A DNA stretch of 64,000 bases from Paenibacillus sp. GP183 (GCF_900104695.1 NZ_FNSW01000001.1:4942501-5006500); one strand, 5' to 3'; shown: positions 43,415-52,244, counted from the first letter of the stretch. The notes: generated from the letters alone by a model not told the origin. Numbers and translations are program-made.

Positions 43415-44488
43415 ATGCTTCAGTGGATCAAAGCGATAGGTGCGGGCAAGAGAGGATCACGCGATTTAAGCTATGATGAAGCTGTGGAAGCAGCGCATTC
43501 GATTGCTCGCGGTGATTCTACTGAAGCTCAGTGTGCGGCTTTTTTAATGGCACTGAGGATGAAAGGAGAAGTCGATGAGGAGTTTATGGCGTTCGTCGAT
43601 GTTTTTCGGACTTATTGCATACCTTACACGGCTTTTTCCGATTCACTTAATTGCGCTGGTCCATACCAGGGACGTCATTATTTTCCCATCTCTCTGACCG
43701 TCAGCCTCTTGCTCGCCTCTGTAGGTTTTCCGCAGGTGCTGCATGGCAGTGATTCCCTGTCTCTCAATCATGGGACATCGCTAAAAGAGCTGCTGGAGGG
43801 ACTAAACATAAACGTGGAATTGACCGAGAAGGCTTGGGAGGCGGTTTTTTTCCATATTCACATTGGTTTTTTATGGACCGATCGCATATGTTCACCTATT
43901 GGGCGTTTGCGGGAGGTTCGTGAACAGCTTGGACTTCAAACCGTGATGAATACAGTGGAAAAGATCATCAATCCTTTACGTTCCATGAATATTCTCATCG
44001 GTGTTAATCATCGATCGGCGATGGAGCATCTGATTCCGATTTCCGTGAAATCCGGATTCCAGACGGCCTACATCATTCAGGGAATTGAGGGCTCCGAGGA
44101 TTTGCCGCTGCACAAAAACAGTACGATTCGAATTGTTACTCCTTGGGGAGATGAATCGCGTCTGGTTGAGCCGAAGAAGTTCGGTTTTTCCAGCGAGCCG
44201 CTTGAACCACTTGATAAAGCTGAACAGATTTCTATGCTGCAGCGGGTTATCAGCGGGGATGATTCCCAAGAGTTAAAAAGGGAAAGAGACCATATCGTGT
44301 TCAATGCCGGACTCAGGCTGATGTGGTTTGATAAGGTTGGCAGTTATGAAGAGGGGTTTCAACTGGCGTCAGCTCTATTACAAAGAAAAGAAGCTTTAAA
44401 GGTTTTGTTAAAATGGCAGGAGCACAGCAAGCGGCTCGCAGTGTCGGAACCAAAGCTTGTCGCTAAACCAAAGCTTAAAGCTAACTAA
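43415..44488 (+). CDS. Anthranilate phosphoribosyltransferase-like protein (degenerate TrpD paralogue)
   Basis: Of 357 residues. The N-terminal helical domain (SYDEAVEAAHSIARGDSTEAQCAAFLMALRMKGE) is clearly TrpD/nucleoside-phosphorylase type. The phosphate-binding GTGGD loop is replaced by CAGPYQG, although LLASVGFPQVLHGSD and GTSLKELLEGL recall TrpD. Catalysis on PRPP is therefore doubtful; TrpD2/YbiB-type proteins, which bind nucleic acid instead, are the nearest idea. The tail is Lys-rich (EPKLVAKPKLKAN). ATG 43415 follows GGGGGTG. It has its own promoter region and terminator, and no trp genes are nearby. Function unknown. Confidence 0.75.
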   Translation: MLQWIKAIGAGKRGSRDLSYDEAVEAAHSIARGDSTEAQCAAFLMALRMKGEVDEEFMAFVDVFRTYCIPYTAFSDSLNCAGPYQGRHYFPISLTVSLLLASVGFPQVLHGSDSLSLNHGTSLKELLEGLNINVELTEKAWEAVFFHIHIGFLWTDRICSPIGRLREVREQLGLQTVMNTVEKIINPLRSMNILIGVNHRSAMEHLIPISVKSGFQTAYIIQGIEGSEDLPLHKNSTIRIVTPWGDESRLVEPKKFGFSSEPLEPLDKAEQISMLQRVISGDDSQELKRERDHIVFNAGLRLMWFDKVGSYEEGFQLASALLQRKEALKVLLKWQEHSKRLAVSEPKLVAKPKLKAN

Positions 44489-44512
44489 GGCTATTTGCAG
44501 CCAGAGACAACT

Positions 44513-44575
44513 AAACCCATCCAATTTTGACCAGTTCGACCTTGACCTGTTCAATTTGGACGGGTTTTTTATTTG
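44513..44575 (+). terminator. Rho-independent terminator after the TrpD-like gene
   Basis: AAACCCATCCAA (44513-44524) / TTGGACGGGTTT (44556-44567) with one mismatch, long inner stem, then a T run. Confidence 0.85.
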
Positions 44576-44577
44576 TT

Positions 44578-45111
44578 CTAGAGCATATAAGGATCAAGCA
44601 GAGGATTCCAATGAATCGTAGGTTGGCCGCTGACAGGGTCTATTCCTGCTGAACCTACCCAGGGATGCTCATTATGGCCATGTTGGAGATAATGCTCAAG
44701 AAGACACCGAAATATATAAGGGAGGGGGCGTTCCATCTTGAAATCCAGTGAAGCTCTCCTTCATCGGTGGCTATTACCGGATGTTTGTCCATTAAGCCGG
44801 TAAAGAAAAACTGCTGTCGGATTTCGGTTTCATTCAGTCGAATTAACACATACTGCAGATGAAGACCGCTGATTTCGCTGGCTGAAATACCGGTTTCTTC
44901 GAAAATTTCACGCTCACAGGCGGCAAGCGGATTACCGATCTCACCTGGTTCCAAATGACCGCCTACGGCTGCCCAGAGACCTGGAGAAAGTGTTCGAGAC
45001 AGGGATCGCTTCATCAAAAGCAACTCGTCTTGGCTGTTCAATAAGAGTGCGCAGACATCATGCGCAAAGTAATCACAGGCAATTTCTCCTTGAGGGTGAG
45101 AAAGATTGCAT
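44578..45111 (-). pseudogene. Nudix hydrolase gene with two frameshifts
   Basis: A complete Nudix box is present: GGHLEPGE, seven residues, REIFEETGI. The largest open frame is 44655-45041 from a TTG. The C-terminus is frameshifted at a TTT (44710-44712): in the next frame the sequence continues sensibly as RCLLEHYLQHGHNEHPW to a stop at 44578-44580. The N-terminus also looks cut: the frame reads EIACDYFAHDVCALLLN upstream of the TTG, a normal Nudix beginning, but has no start codon before TAA; an ATG at 45109-45111 is one frame off. Two independent lesions suggest decay. A truncated 128-residue product might still be made. Confidence 0.7.
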
Positions 45112-45167
45112 AAAGCTTATCATATCCTTTGGAGCGTAAGCAAATGATTTTATAATCAAAATACCTA

Positions 45168-45196
45168 TTGCCGGATTCCTCGCATTCCGATATAAT
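45168..45196 (+). promoter_or_regulatory. Promoter of the pheB-hom-thrB-pheA operon
   Basis: TTGCCG (45168-45173) and a perfect TATAAT (45191-45196) with a 17-base spacer, 46 bases before the first gene. Confidence 0.7.
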
Positions 45197-45242
45197 GTCC
45201 ACTATATACAAACAACAGTCTCTCCAGGGAGGACGTTAGCGG

Positions 45243-45725
45243 GTGCCGGACAGTAAAGGATTTTTCCAGGCTATGAAAGGCAGCGGGCAGGAGCGGTATT
45301 ACTTAATCCGCGAGGATATACTGCCTGAAGGCGTACTAAAAACCGTACAGGCCAAGGAGCTTTTAGCGCGCGGCGAGGTTAAGACTATTCATGAAGCCGT
45401 GGAACAGGTAGGCCTTAGCCGCAGTGCTTTTTATAAATATAAAGACGGCATCTATCCGCTCAGCAAGCTGGAGCGCGATCGAATTGTGACGATTTCGATG
45501 GATTTGGAGCATCGTGCAGGCATTTTATCCAAGGTGCTGTCGATGATTGCCCAGTTGGAAGGAAATGTGCTGACCATCCATCAAACGATTCCCCTGCAGG
45601 GAATGGCGAACGTGGTCATTTCTGTGGAAACGTCGACCATGGTGGACGGAGTTCAGGAATTAATGAGCGAGCTTCATAAGCTGCAAGGTGTTAATCGAGC
45701 CGTGATCATCGGTCAGGGCGGCTAA
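45243..45725 (+). CDS. pheB: ACT domain protein PheB (UPF0735)
   Basis: Of 160 residues: N-terminal helix-turn-helix-like part (VKTIHEAVEQVGLSRSAFYKYKDGIYPL, about 43-70) and a C-terminal ACT domain (about 80-158, SMDLEHRAGILSKVLSMIAQLEGNVLTIHQ), which normally binds an amino acid. In B. subtilis pheB precedes pheA and its role is unclear; a feedback or regulatory role is likely. GTG 45243 follows GGGAGGA. It leads an operon with hom, thrB and pheA. Confidence 0.9.
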   Translation: MPDSKGFFQAMKGSGQERYYLIREDILPEGVLKTVQAKELLARGEVKTIHEAVEQVGLSRSAFYKYKDGIYPLSKLERDRIVTISMDLEHRAGILSKVLSMIAQLEGNVLTIHQTIPLQGMANVVISVETSTMVDGVQELMSELHKLQGVNRAVIIGQGG

Positions 45726-45759
45726 GGAATAGATAGATTTTCTCAGGAGGGAAACAAAC

Positions 45760-47046
45760 ATGAATCCGATTAAGGTAGGTTTACTTGGATTAGGCACCGT
45801 AGGAACAGGCGTAGTCCGCATTATTGAAGGGCACCAGGAGGATTTGCAGCGTCAGACGGGTTCTCCCATTGAGGTTGTCAAGATTCTCGTGCAAAATATG
45901 AGTAAGCTCAGAAACATTTCTGTCGACCCGGCTAAGCTCACGGAAAATGCTTGGGAAATCATTGAAAATCCTGAGATCGATGTGATTATTGAAGTGATGG
46001 GCGGCGTGACCGGAACGAAGGAATATTTGCTATCTGCTCTGGATAAGGGCAAGCATATCGTGACAGCAAACAAGGACTTGATGGCGCTGCATGGTCCGGA
46101 AATTTTGGCAAAAGCGGCCGAAAAGGACTGTGACGTCTTTTATGAAGCGAGTGTAGCCGGCGGGATCCCGATTATTCGGACTCTGGTGGAGGGCTTCACC
46201 TCGGATCGGATTATCAAAATCATGGGCATTGTCAATGGGACAACCAATTATATCCTTACGAAAATGAGCCAGGAAGGCGCCGCTTACCTGGATGTTTTGA
46301 AGGAAGCCCAGGATCTGGGCTATGCGGAAGCCGATCCAACCTCGGATGTAGAGGGAATTGATGCTGCGCGCAAGATGACGATACTGGCTACACTCGGTTT
46401 TCACGCCAATGTCTCTCTGAGCGATGTAAGTGTCAAAGGGATATCAAAAATCAGCAAGGAAGACATTTTATATGGCAAAAAGCTCGGTTATGAGGTGAAG
46501 CTGCTCGGGATCGCCGAGAACCATAACGGCCATATTTCTGTCAGTGTAGAACCTACCATGGTCAAAAGCTCACATCCTTTGTCTTCCGTAAGCGGTGTGT
46601 TCAATGCGATTTATATCCATGGGGAAGCCGTAGGAGAAACTATGTTCTATGGTCCTGGCGCCGGAGAACTGCCCACAGCGACATCGATTGTTGCCGATCT
46701 GGTGGCGGTAGTGAGAAATTTGAAGCTGGGTGTTAACGGGCGTACGATGCTGACCGCGTATAAAGAGAAAAAGATAAAAACCGATGAACAAATTTCATCG
46801 AAAAACTTTATTCTGCTGCATGTGGAAGATAAAGCAGGGGTGCTTGCGCAAATTACCCAGGTTTTTGCCCATTATGAAGTTAGTCTGGAGTCCGTGCTGC
46901 AGCATCCGAACGCCAACAACCCGAAAGCCGAGATTATTATTATCACCCATGATGCCATTCAAGCAAGCATCAAAAAGGTGCTGATGGAGTTCGAATCGAT
47001 GGATGTAATCCACGCTATTCAAAGCGTGTATCGCGTAGAAGGGTAA
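45760..47046 (+). CDS. hom: Homoserine dehydrogenase
   Basis: Reduces aspartate semialdehyde to homoserine, the branch to threonine and methionine. N-terminal NAD(P) motif GLLGLGTVGTGVV, substrate region GIVNGTTNYILTKM and EADPTSDVEGIDAARK with the catalytic Lys, and a C-terminal ACT domain (about 350-428) for feedback by threonine. Length 428. CAGGAGGG precedes ATG 45760. thrC is not between hom and thrB, unlike B. subtilis. Confidence 0.97.
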   Translation: MNPIKVGLLGLGTVGTGVVRIIEGHQEDLQRQTGSPIEVVKILVQNMSKLRNISVDPAKLTENAWEIIENPEIDVIIEVMGGVTGTKEYLLSALDKGKHIVTANKDLMALHGPEILAKAAEKDCDVFYEASVAGGIPIIRTLVEGFTSDRIIKIMGIVNGTTNYILTKMSQEGAAYLDVLKEAQDLGYAEADPTSDVEGIDAARKMTILATLGFHANVSLSDVSVKGISKISKEDILYGKKLGYEVKLLGIAENHNGHISVSVEPTMVKSSHPLSSVSGVFNAIYIHGEAVGETMFYGPGAGELPTATSIVADLVAVVRNLKLGVNGRTMLTAYKEKKIKTDEQISSKNFILLHVEDKAGVLAQITQVFAHYEVSLESVLQHPNANNPKAEIIIITHDAIQASIKKVLMEFESMDVIHAIQSVYRVEG

Positions 47047-47134
47047 TCCGTCTGCCGCGCAGATTTCAAATTATGGAAATGAGGCAGTTCGTAATGAGAT
47101 ACATGGGCTTACTGCATAAGGAAGGCAGCGCAGC

Positions 47135-48139
47135 ATGAATAATGATCAGGCTCACGAAGTTGTTTCTAAAGAAAAACAGACCAGGGTGAGAGTCAAAGTT
47201 CCGGGCAGTACGGCTAATCTGGGTCCCGGCTTTGATGCGCTTGGCATGGCGCTTAACTTATATGCCTGGATCGATATGGCCATTGCCGACAAGACCAGCA
47301 TTCATTTGATCGGCAAGCAAATGGAAGATATCCCGGCGGACAAATCGAATTTGATTTTTAAGGTGGCTCAAATGGTATTTGAGCGTGCGGGAGTCCATCA
47401 CCCTGAACTCGAAATCTCGATGTACAGCGATATTCCGTTAACGCGCGGTCTGGGCAGCAGTGCCTCGGCGATTGTCGGCGCTTTGGCAGGAGCCAATGCG
47501 CTGATCGGAGGAAAGCTTTCAGATGATGAACTGTTTCAAATTTCATCCAGTCTGGAAAAGCATCCCGACAATGTCGGCGCCAGCTTGTTTGGGGGGATTG
47601 TGGTTGCTTTTTGGGACGGTGCTCGTGCTGAATTCATCCGTTTGGAGCCGCATCCTCATTTGGAGGTGCTGGTGGCGATCCCGGCGTTCCAGCTCTCAAC
47701 GGAGAAAGCACGTAATGTGCTGCCGAAGCAGATTGCCTTAAACGACGCAGTCTTCAATCTGAGCCATTCTTCTTTGCTTGTTGCCGCTCTAAGCACAGGC
47801 AATCTGGATATGATTAGGCTCGCAATGAAGGACAAGCTGCATCAACCTTATCGTGCCGCGATGATTCCTGGCATGCTGCATATATTGGAGCATGCAACCG
47901 AGCATGGAGCTCTGGGAGCGGCACTTAGCGGTGCGGGTCCGACGATGCTGGCCCTTGTAGATGGGCGCAGCGAGCGGAAGCGGGAGCTGGAAGATTTCCT
48001 GCAGAGCACATTGAATAAGGAAGGCATTGAGGCTGAGACTTTGTGGCTTACACCATGTTTGGACGGCGTTACGGTTTCCAGCCTTTCTGAAGGCTCACCG
48101 AAGCTGCATCAATGGATAGACAGGGAGGACAGGGAATGA
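47135..48139 (+). CDS. thrB: Homoserine kinase
   Basis: GHMP-family kinase giving O-phosphohomoserine. ATP motif PLTRGLGSSASAIVGALAGAN (about 109-129), N-terminal VPGSTANLGPGFDALGMAL and C-terminal GAALSGAGPTMLAL. With 334 residues it is about 25 longer than B. subtilis ThrB, from an N-terminal extension (about 16 residues) and a charged tail. Its stop overlaps the pheA start (ATGA). Confidence 0.95.
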   Translation: MNNDQAHEVVSKEKQTRVRVKVPGSTANLGPGFDALGMALNLYAWIDMAIADKTSIHLIGKQMEDIPADKSNLIFKVAQMVFERAGVHHPELEISMYSDIPLTRGLGSSASAIVGALAGANALIGGKLSDDELFQISSSLEKHPDNVGASLFGGIVVAFWDGARAEFIRLEPHPHLEVLVAIPAFQLSTEKARNVLPKQIALNDAVFNLSHSSLLVAALSTGNLDMIRLAMKDKLHQPYRAAMIPGMLHILEHATEHGALGAALSGAGPTMLALVDGRSERKRELEDFLQSTLNKEGIEAETLWLTPCLDGVTVSSLSEGSPKLHQWIDREDRE

Positions 48140-49002
48140 AGAGAGTGGCTTTATTGGGACCCGGAACATTTTCTGAAGCCTCTACACAGCATTTTTTGGG
48201 TAAAGATGCGTTTGAGTATGTTCCATATAAACTGATAACGGATGTATTTACCTCGGCAGCAAGCGGAGAGGTGGATTTTGGCGTGATTCCCGTCGAAAAC
48301 ACGATGGAGGGCTCCGTCAGTCTGCATGTGGATTGGCTTGTCCATGAAGCTGAGCTTCCCATACGCGCTGAATGGGTGTACCCCATAGACATGAACCTGT
48401 TCGGTTTTCCGCCAAGCGGCGGATTGCCGGCGTCAGGGAATCCTTTTGCCCATATTCGGAAGGTGCTGTCTTACCATGTCGTTCCGGCTCAATGTACACT
48501 GTTCATGAAAGAGTACTTGGCCGATGCCGATTTCGAGCCGGTCAGCAGCACAGCAGAAGGCGTTCGCTTGGCTTCCTTGTCTAAGGACCCATCAATCGCG
48601 GCAATTGGTCCTGCGGCAGCAGGCTTGCTGTATGATATTCCGATCTTATCCAGGGAGATTCAGAACCATAAGGATAACATGACCCGGTTCCTGCTTGTGG
48701 GCAAAGATTTTCCCGAACTGCAGCCAACTCCATTTATCAAGACGACGATCCTGGTTACACTTCCCGAGGATTATCCGGGAGCGCTGCATCAGGTGCTTTC
48801 CGCTTTTGCATGGAGAAGAATTAACTTGACGAAGATCGAATCGAGACCGACCAAAAAAAAGCTGGGTAATTATTATTTTTACATTGATATCGAAGGTTCT
48901 CTGGAGTCGCTGCTGTTGTCAGCGGCGATTCAGGAAATCGAGGTGATCGGCAGTCAGGTCCGCATTCTTGGCAGCTACCCAAGCTATTTGTATGAAGGTT
49001 AG
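48136..49002 (+). CDS. pheA: Prephenate dehydratase
   Basis: Converts prephenate to phenylpyruvate. Two-lobed catalytic domain (LLGPGTFSEAST near the start, VIPVENTMEGSV, SSTAEGVRLAS, and the diagnostic DNMTRFLLVGKD) plus a C-terminal ACT domain (about 205-285, containing GALHQVLSAFAWRRINLTKIESRPTK, the phenylalanine-binding ESRP). Length 288 from ATG 48136, which follows GGGAGGACAGGG; the frame from 48112 overlaps thrB. The B. subtilis order pheB-pheA is kept but split by hom and thrB. Confidence 0.96.
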   Translation: MKRVALLGPGTFSEASTQHFLGKDAFEYVPYKLITDVFTSAASGEVDFGVIPVENTMEGSVSLHVDWLVHEAELPIRAEWVYPIDMNLFGFPPSGGLPASGNPFAHIRKVLSYHVVPAQCTLFMKEYLADADFEPVSSTAEGVRLASLSKDPSIAAIGPAAAGLLYDIPILSREIQNHKDNMTRFLLVGKDFPELQPTPFIKTTILVTLPEDYPGALHQVLSAFAWRRINLTKIESRPTKKKLGNYYFYIDIEGSLESLLLSAAIQEIEVIGSQVRILGSYPSYLYEG

Positions 49003-49021
49003 TTATTTCTGGTTTAGGAGC

Positions 49022-49063
49022 ATTCCCATTGACGCGAGAAATCGTGACAGTGGGAATTTTTTT
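49022..49063 (+). terminator. Rho-independent terminator after pheA
   Basis: ATTCCCA (49022-49028) / TGGGAAT (49051-49057) with a long loop, then seven T. Confidence 0.78.
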
Positions 49064-49132
49064 GCTCAAAAGGATGTCAAAAGCCCACACCGCGCATAAA
49101 CTGTAATGTCATGTTGAAGTGCACTCGGAGCG

Positions 49133-49286
49133 CTTACGAGGCCAGTTTGTCCACAAAACACAGATTAATTCTTACGATGCCAGTTTTTTTGGCAAAACAC
49201 AGATTATGCTTACGATGCCAGTTTTTCTGGCGAAAAACTCAGATTATGCTTACGATGCCAGGTTTTTTGGCAAAAAACTTTAAGGA
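49133..49286 (+). repeat. Tandem degenerate repeats of 38-40 bp upstream of safA
   Basis: Four copies start at 49133, 49171, 49209 and 49249. Each reads roughly CTTACGATGCCAG, T-run, GGC, A-rich, CAGATTATG. Each holds a short GCCAG...CTGGC or GCCA...TGGC hairpin with a T-rich loop; the last copy runs into the safA ribosome site. A 62-codon frame (49111-49299) crosses them, but its peptide has no other support. Confidence 0.8.
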
Positions 49287-49295
49287 GGTTAGCAA

Positions 49296-50666
49296 TTGAA
49301 AATCCATATGGTAAAGAAAAACGATACATTGTTAAATCTGGCACAAAAATACAATGTTGAGCTGGATGCCATTATTGCAATAAACCCGCAAATTCAAGAC
49401 CCAAACAGCATCGATGCAGGCATGAAAGTAAAAATACCCTCACGTCCGCTGCCTGTTGAACCGCCTACTTCAGAGCATGCTCATAAGCATATCGTGAAGC
49501 AGGGGGATTCATTATGGAAGCTGGGCAAAGCCTGGAATATTCCATTGCAAGAGATGATTAAAACAAATCCACAGCTGAAAAACCCCAATGTGTTGATGAC
49601 TGGGGAAATCGTTTATATTCCAAAAATGGGATCAACCCAAGTGCAAGGAGTGCAAGGCAATAAAGTTTCAAACATGCCGTTTCCGCAAGCGGCACCTATG
49701 CCATATTCACAAGCAGCTCCTATGCAGGTTCCTATGCCTGGACCGGAATATCCGATGATGCCGCAGTATCAAATGCCGTATACCATGCCGCAGTATGAAG
49801 GCCCAATGGGGGATATCTCTACTCCTGCTCCAGCCGTGCAGAGTGCGGAAGAAGTAACTCCGACTGAAAACATACCAACCGATGTGTCGAAGCCAACTAC
49901 AGAAGCGCCAAGCTGGAGCATACCGCCTGCAGCGCCGCAGGATCAGACCATGGCAGAGCAGTTCTCGCCTGATCTCAGTCAGCCCTACCAGCAAGCGCAG
50001 CATCCATTCGCTCAATTTCAAATCAAAGCTGCCGAGGCTACAGCTTATACAGAGCCCATGGAGTATGCCGGCGAAAATTTGGCTTCGAAGATTCCGGAGA
50101 TGCCGCCCACATACGGGGGATATCAGCCTATGTCCGATGCTTATTCCGCCTATCAGGCCCATCCAGCTTATCAGGCCCATCCTGCTTATCATGTTAAGGA
50201 TTGCGGATGCGGCGGTGGTACGGCAGTGGGGTCTTATGCGGATCCATGGAACACATATCCTCCGCAGCCTCCTATGGAAATGCCTTACTCACCTTATCAA
50301 ATGCAGCCCGTACCCGGTATGTTTCCATACTCCACGATGCCTGCACCTTATTATCCCATGACCGGCGGAGAATTTAATCCCGATTTTACTTATGGGACCG
50401 GGGTGCCAGGTATGGGATATGGTTATCCGACATCACCCGAGCCTTCTCATATGGCTCCTCAAGCACATATTCATCAATGGCCTGAAACACAAACTCAAGC
50501 TCAAGCTCAAGAAGAGCAGCCAAGCCGTGAAGCTTCAACGGAGAAAATCATAAGTAAATCGTCAGGAAAATCCGCGGGAGCCTCAAAAAAATCAAATTCA
50601 AAGAAACAACAGCCGCGCGAATACAAAGTGGAGCTAAAGACGAATCAGCCCTGGATCAATGTGTAA
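49296..50666 (+). CDS. safA: Spore coat assembly protein SafA-like (two LysM domains)
   Basis: Of 456 residues. LysM 1 (about 1-48, MVKKNDTLLNLAQKYNV) and LysM 2 (about 64-110, IVKQGDSLWKLGKAWNI) bind the cortex-coat boundary glycan. The rest is low complexity, rich in Pro, Met, Tyr and Gln (PMPYSQAAPM, SAYQAHPAYQAHPAYH), with a CGCGGG motif and a basic Lys/Ser tail. In B. subtilis SafA directs inner-coat assembly and has a similar N-terminus. TTG 49296 follows TAAGGAGG by seven bases. It stands alone after the tandem repeats; the next gene is convergent. Confidence 0.87.
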   Translation: MKIHMVKKNDTLLNLAQKYNVELDAIIAINPQIQDPNSIDAGMKVKIPSRPLPVEPPTSEHAHKHIVKQGDSLWKLGKAWNIPLQEMIKTNPQLKNPNVLMTGEIVYIPKMGSTQVQGVQGNKVSNMPFPQAAPMPYSQAAPMQVPMPGPEYPMMPQYQMPYTMPQYEGPMGDISTPAPAVQSAEEVTPTENIPTDVSKPTTEAPSWSIPPAAPQDQTMAEQFSPDLSQPYQQAQHPFAQFQIKAAEATAYTEPMEYAGENLASKIPEMPPTYGGYQPMSDAYSAYQAHPAYQAHPAYHVKDCGCGGGTAVGSYADPWNTYPPQPPMEMPYSPYQMQPVPGMFPYSTMPAPYYPMTGGEFNPDFTYGTGVPGMGYGYPTSPEPSHMAPQAHIHQWPETQTQAQAQEEQPSREASTEKIISKSSGKSAGASKKSNSKKQQPREYKVELKTNQPWINV

Positions 50667-50686
50667 TCGGATAGAACACGCAAATA

Positions 50687-50726
50687 AACCCAACCTTAGC
50701 GAACTTTCTGCAAGGTTGGGTTTGTT
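50687..50726. terminator. Terminator between convergent safA and the sigma-factor gene
   Basis: Perfect 11-bp stem AACCCAACCTT (50687-50697) / AAGGTTGGGTT (50712-50722); T-rich tail on the forward strand, weaker on the reverse. Confidence 0.87.
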
Positions 50727-50742
50727 GTTGGTTGGCAAAGGC

Positions 50743-51354
50743 TCAGGTAAATGTCCCCAGCATGAAGAACATGAACAAATTGATGACAAAGGTTAAACCC
50801 CATTTTTTTCTCAGCAGCTCTCGTCCGCGATGAAGCCTGGTTTTGACAGTGGTGACGGGAAGGCCGAGCCTCTCACTGATTTCTTGCAGCGAAAGCTCCT
50901 GCAAATAATAAAGCGTAATGATCGATCTGTATTTGTCGGACAATTTATGAATGGATTTATGAATTTGTTCCTCTGTTTCCGATTGCAGAACCAGATGCTC
51001 CGGAGAGCTTTCATTACTGGCTATTTTGCTGTAAAAGTTATAATCATCATCCGTTTCGGAAAGCTCCGCATCCAGGGAGGCGGCGGGACGCTTTTTACGC
51101 AAAAGATCGATGCATACGTTTCTCCCGATCCGATAAATCCAGGTTGAAAATTTCTGGCTTTCGTCATAATGATTCAAGTTCATATATACCCGCATGAAGG
51201 TTTCTTGAACGATGTCTTCAGAATCGGGCTTATTATGCAGCATTCTATAGGCCAATCGATGAATTTTGCTGCTATACAGCTCGACCAGCTCAACAAATGC
51301 CCTGCGGTCACCGGTACGGGAAAGCTGGATTAAACGAAGTTCCGCGACATTCAT
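50743..51354 (-). CDS. ECF (SigW-like) RNA polymerase sigma factor with hydrophobic C-terminal tail
   Basis: Of 203 residues. Region 2 (about 25-95) contains NKPDSEDIVQETFMRVYMNLNHY and FSTWIYRIGRNVCIDLLRKKRP; region 4 (about 130-185) contains LSLQEISERLGLPVTTVKTRLHRGRELLRKK. Strongest resemblance is to B. subtilis SigW. After region 4 there is an extra WGLTFVINLFMFFMLGTFT, about 19 mostly hydrophobic residues. No anti-sigma gene is next to it: the neighbours are convergent safA and divergent bofC. GGGGGTG precedes ATG 51354. I saw no ECF-type autoregulatory promoter (AAC/CGTC). Confidence 0.88.
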   Translation of the reverse strand: MNVAELRLIQLSRTGDRRAFVELVELYSSKIHRLAYRMLHNKPDSEDIVQETFMRVYMNLNHYDESQKFSTWIYRIGRNVCIDLLRKKRPAASLDAELSETDDDYNFYSKIASNESSPEHLVLQSETEEQIHKSIHKLSDKYRSIITLYYLQELSLQEISERLGLPVTTVKTRLHRGRELLRKKWGLTFVINLFMFFMLGTFT

Positions 51355-51566
51355 GATTTCACCCCCAGAAAGATTAGAAAAGTCTTTTTATTTTTGACTA
51401 TATCATGTTTGCGGCCACAGTCAAATTCTATCGATTAATGAGTGGCAATATTTAACATTTATCCTGCTTATCCCCATCGAGCTGCTCTTCATCCTATGGT
51501 AATTCATGTATACCCGTTCCTGCAATGGGAAACACTACGGAAAAAGCAGAATTCGAGGGGATTCCC

Positions 51567-52196
51567 GTGAATGTTTACAAATTCCTCAAAAATTTAAAGA
51601 AAAAGCTGAGGTGGAGGCGAAAGTGGATTGCACTGGGCCTGTTTCTGGTTGCCATTGCTGCAGGGCTGACAGCGTTCAGTTCCTATGGTTCGTATCAAAA
51701 CTGGGCGAAGTCAAAGTCTGATCTTCGGACTCGAAGTGTCCTTGCTCCATCCAGCGATTCTGAAGCTATTCGATCGTTTAAAGGGAAACAAGATGTATAT
51801 TTACAAACCTTATATGTATGCGGAGAAGAAACAGAACGGCTCGGGACTTGGAGCTCGTATGAGCTTCAGGAACAATACAAGAAGCACCCCGAGTGGTTGA
51901 TCCGCATGAATGAGCCGGATAAGGTCACCTTTATCAAGCATGTGGAGGATCTTTCCCCTTCATGTAAAGCGCAGGCCTATATGGGCCTCGACGAGAACGG
52001 GAGCCTATCCCTTTTTAACGGCATGCCCGCCGTCGATAACGTGATTCGTACTTTTTTCCAGCTGGACATCCGCTATTTGGAAAGCAGCCTTCCCAAGGAA
52101 ACGCTCAAGCAGCTGCAGGATGGTATTCGCATTACCGATATGGCGGAATACAACAGTGTACTTTCAACCTTCAGCGATTATGCCATGGGTGAATGA
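51567..52196 (+). CDS. bofC: BofC-family forespore signalling protein
   Basis: Of 209 residues from GTG 51567, which follows GAGGGG (51555-51560) by six bases; ATG 51525 lacks a site. A basic N-terminus (KNLKKKLRWRRKW), a membrane or signal segment (about 21-38, ALGLFLVAIAAGLTAFSS) and a secreted domain with LQTLYVCGEETERLG and a second Cys in SPSCKAQAYMGL. In B. subtilis BofC restrains SpoIVB, whose cut of SpoIVFA activates SpoIVFB; those partners lie earlier in this window. Position before ruvA agrees with B. subtilis. Confidence 0.85.
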   Translation: MNVYKFLKNLKKKLRWRRKWIALGLFLVAIAAGLTAFSSYGSYQNWAKSKSDLRTRSVLAPSSDSEAIRSFKGKQDVYLQTLYVCGEETERLGTWSSYELQEQYKKHPEWLIRMNEPDKVTFIKHVEDLSPSCKAQAYMGLDENGSLSLFNGMPAVDNVIRTFFQLDIRYLESSLPKETLKQLQDGIRITDMAEYNSVLSTFSDYAMGE

Positions 52197-52244
52197 ACGG
52201 ATCATAGGGATAGACACAGGACAGATAGACCTCAGGAATTCCTC

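Noticed and set aside
49133-49286. Possible CRISPR array
   Set aside because: Units are contiguous and degenerate along their whole 38-40 bp, with no unique spacers and no cas genes nearby.
49111-49299. Small protein of 62 codons over the tandem repeats
   Set aside because: No ribosome site, and the repeated peptide pattern follows from the DNA repeat in different frames; better seen as non-coding.
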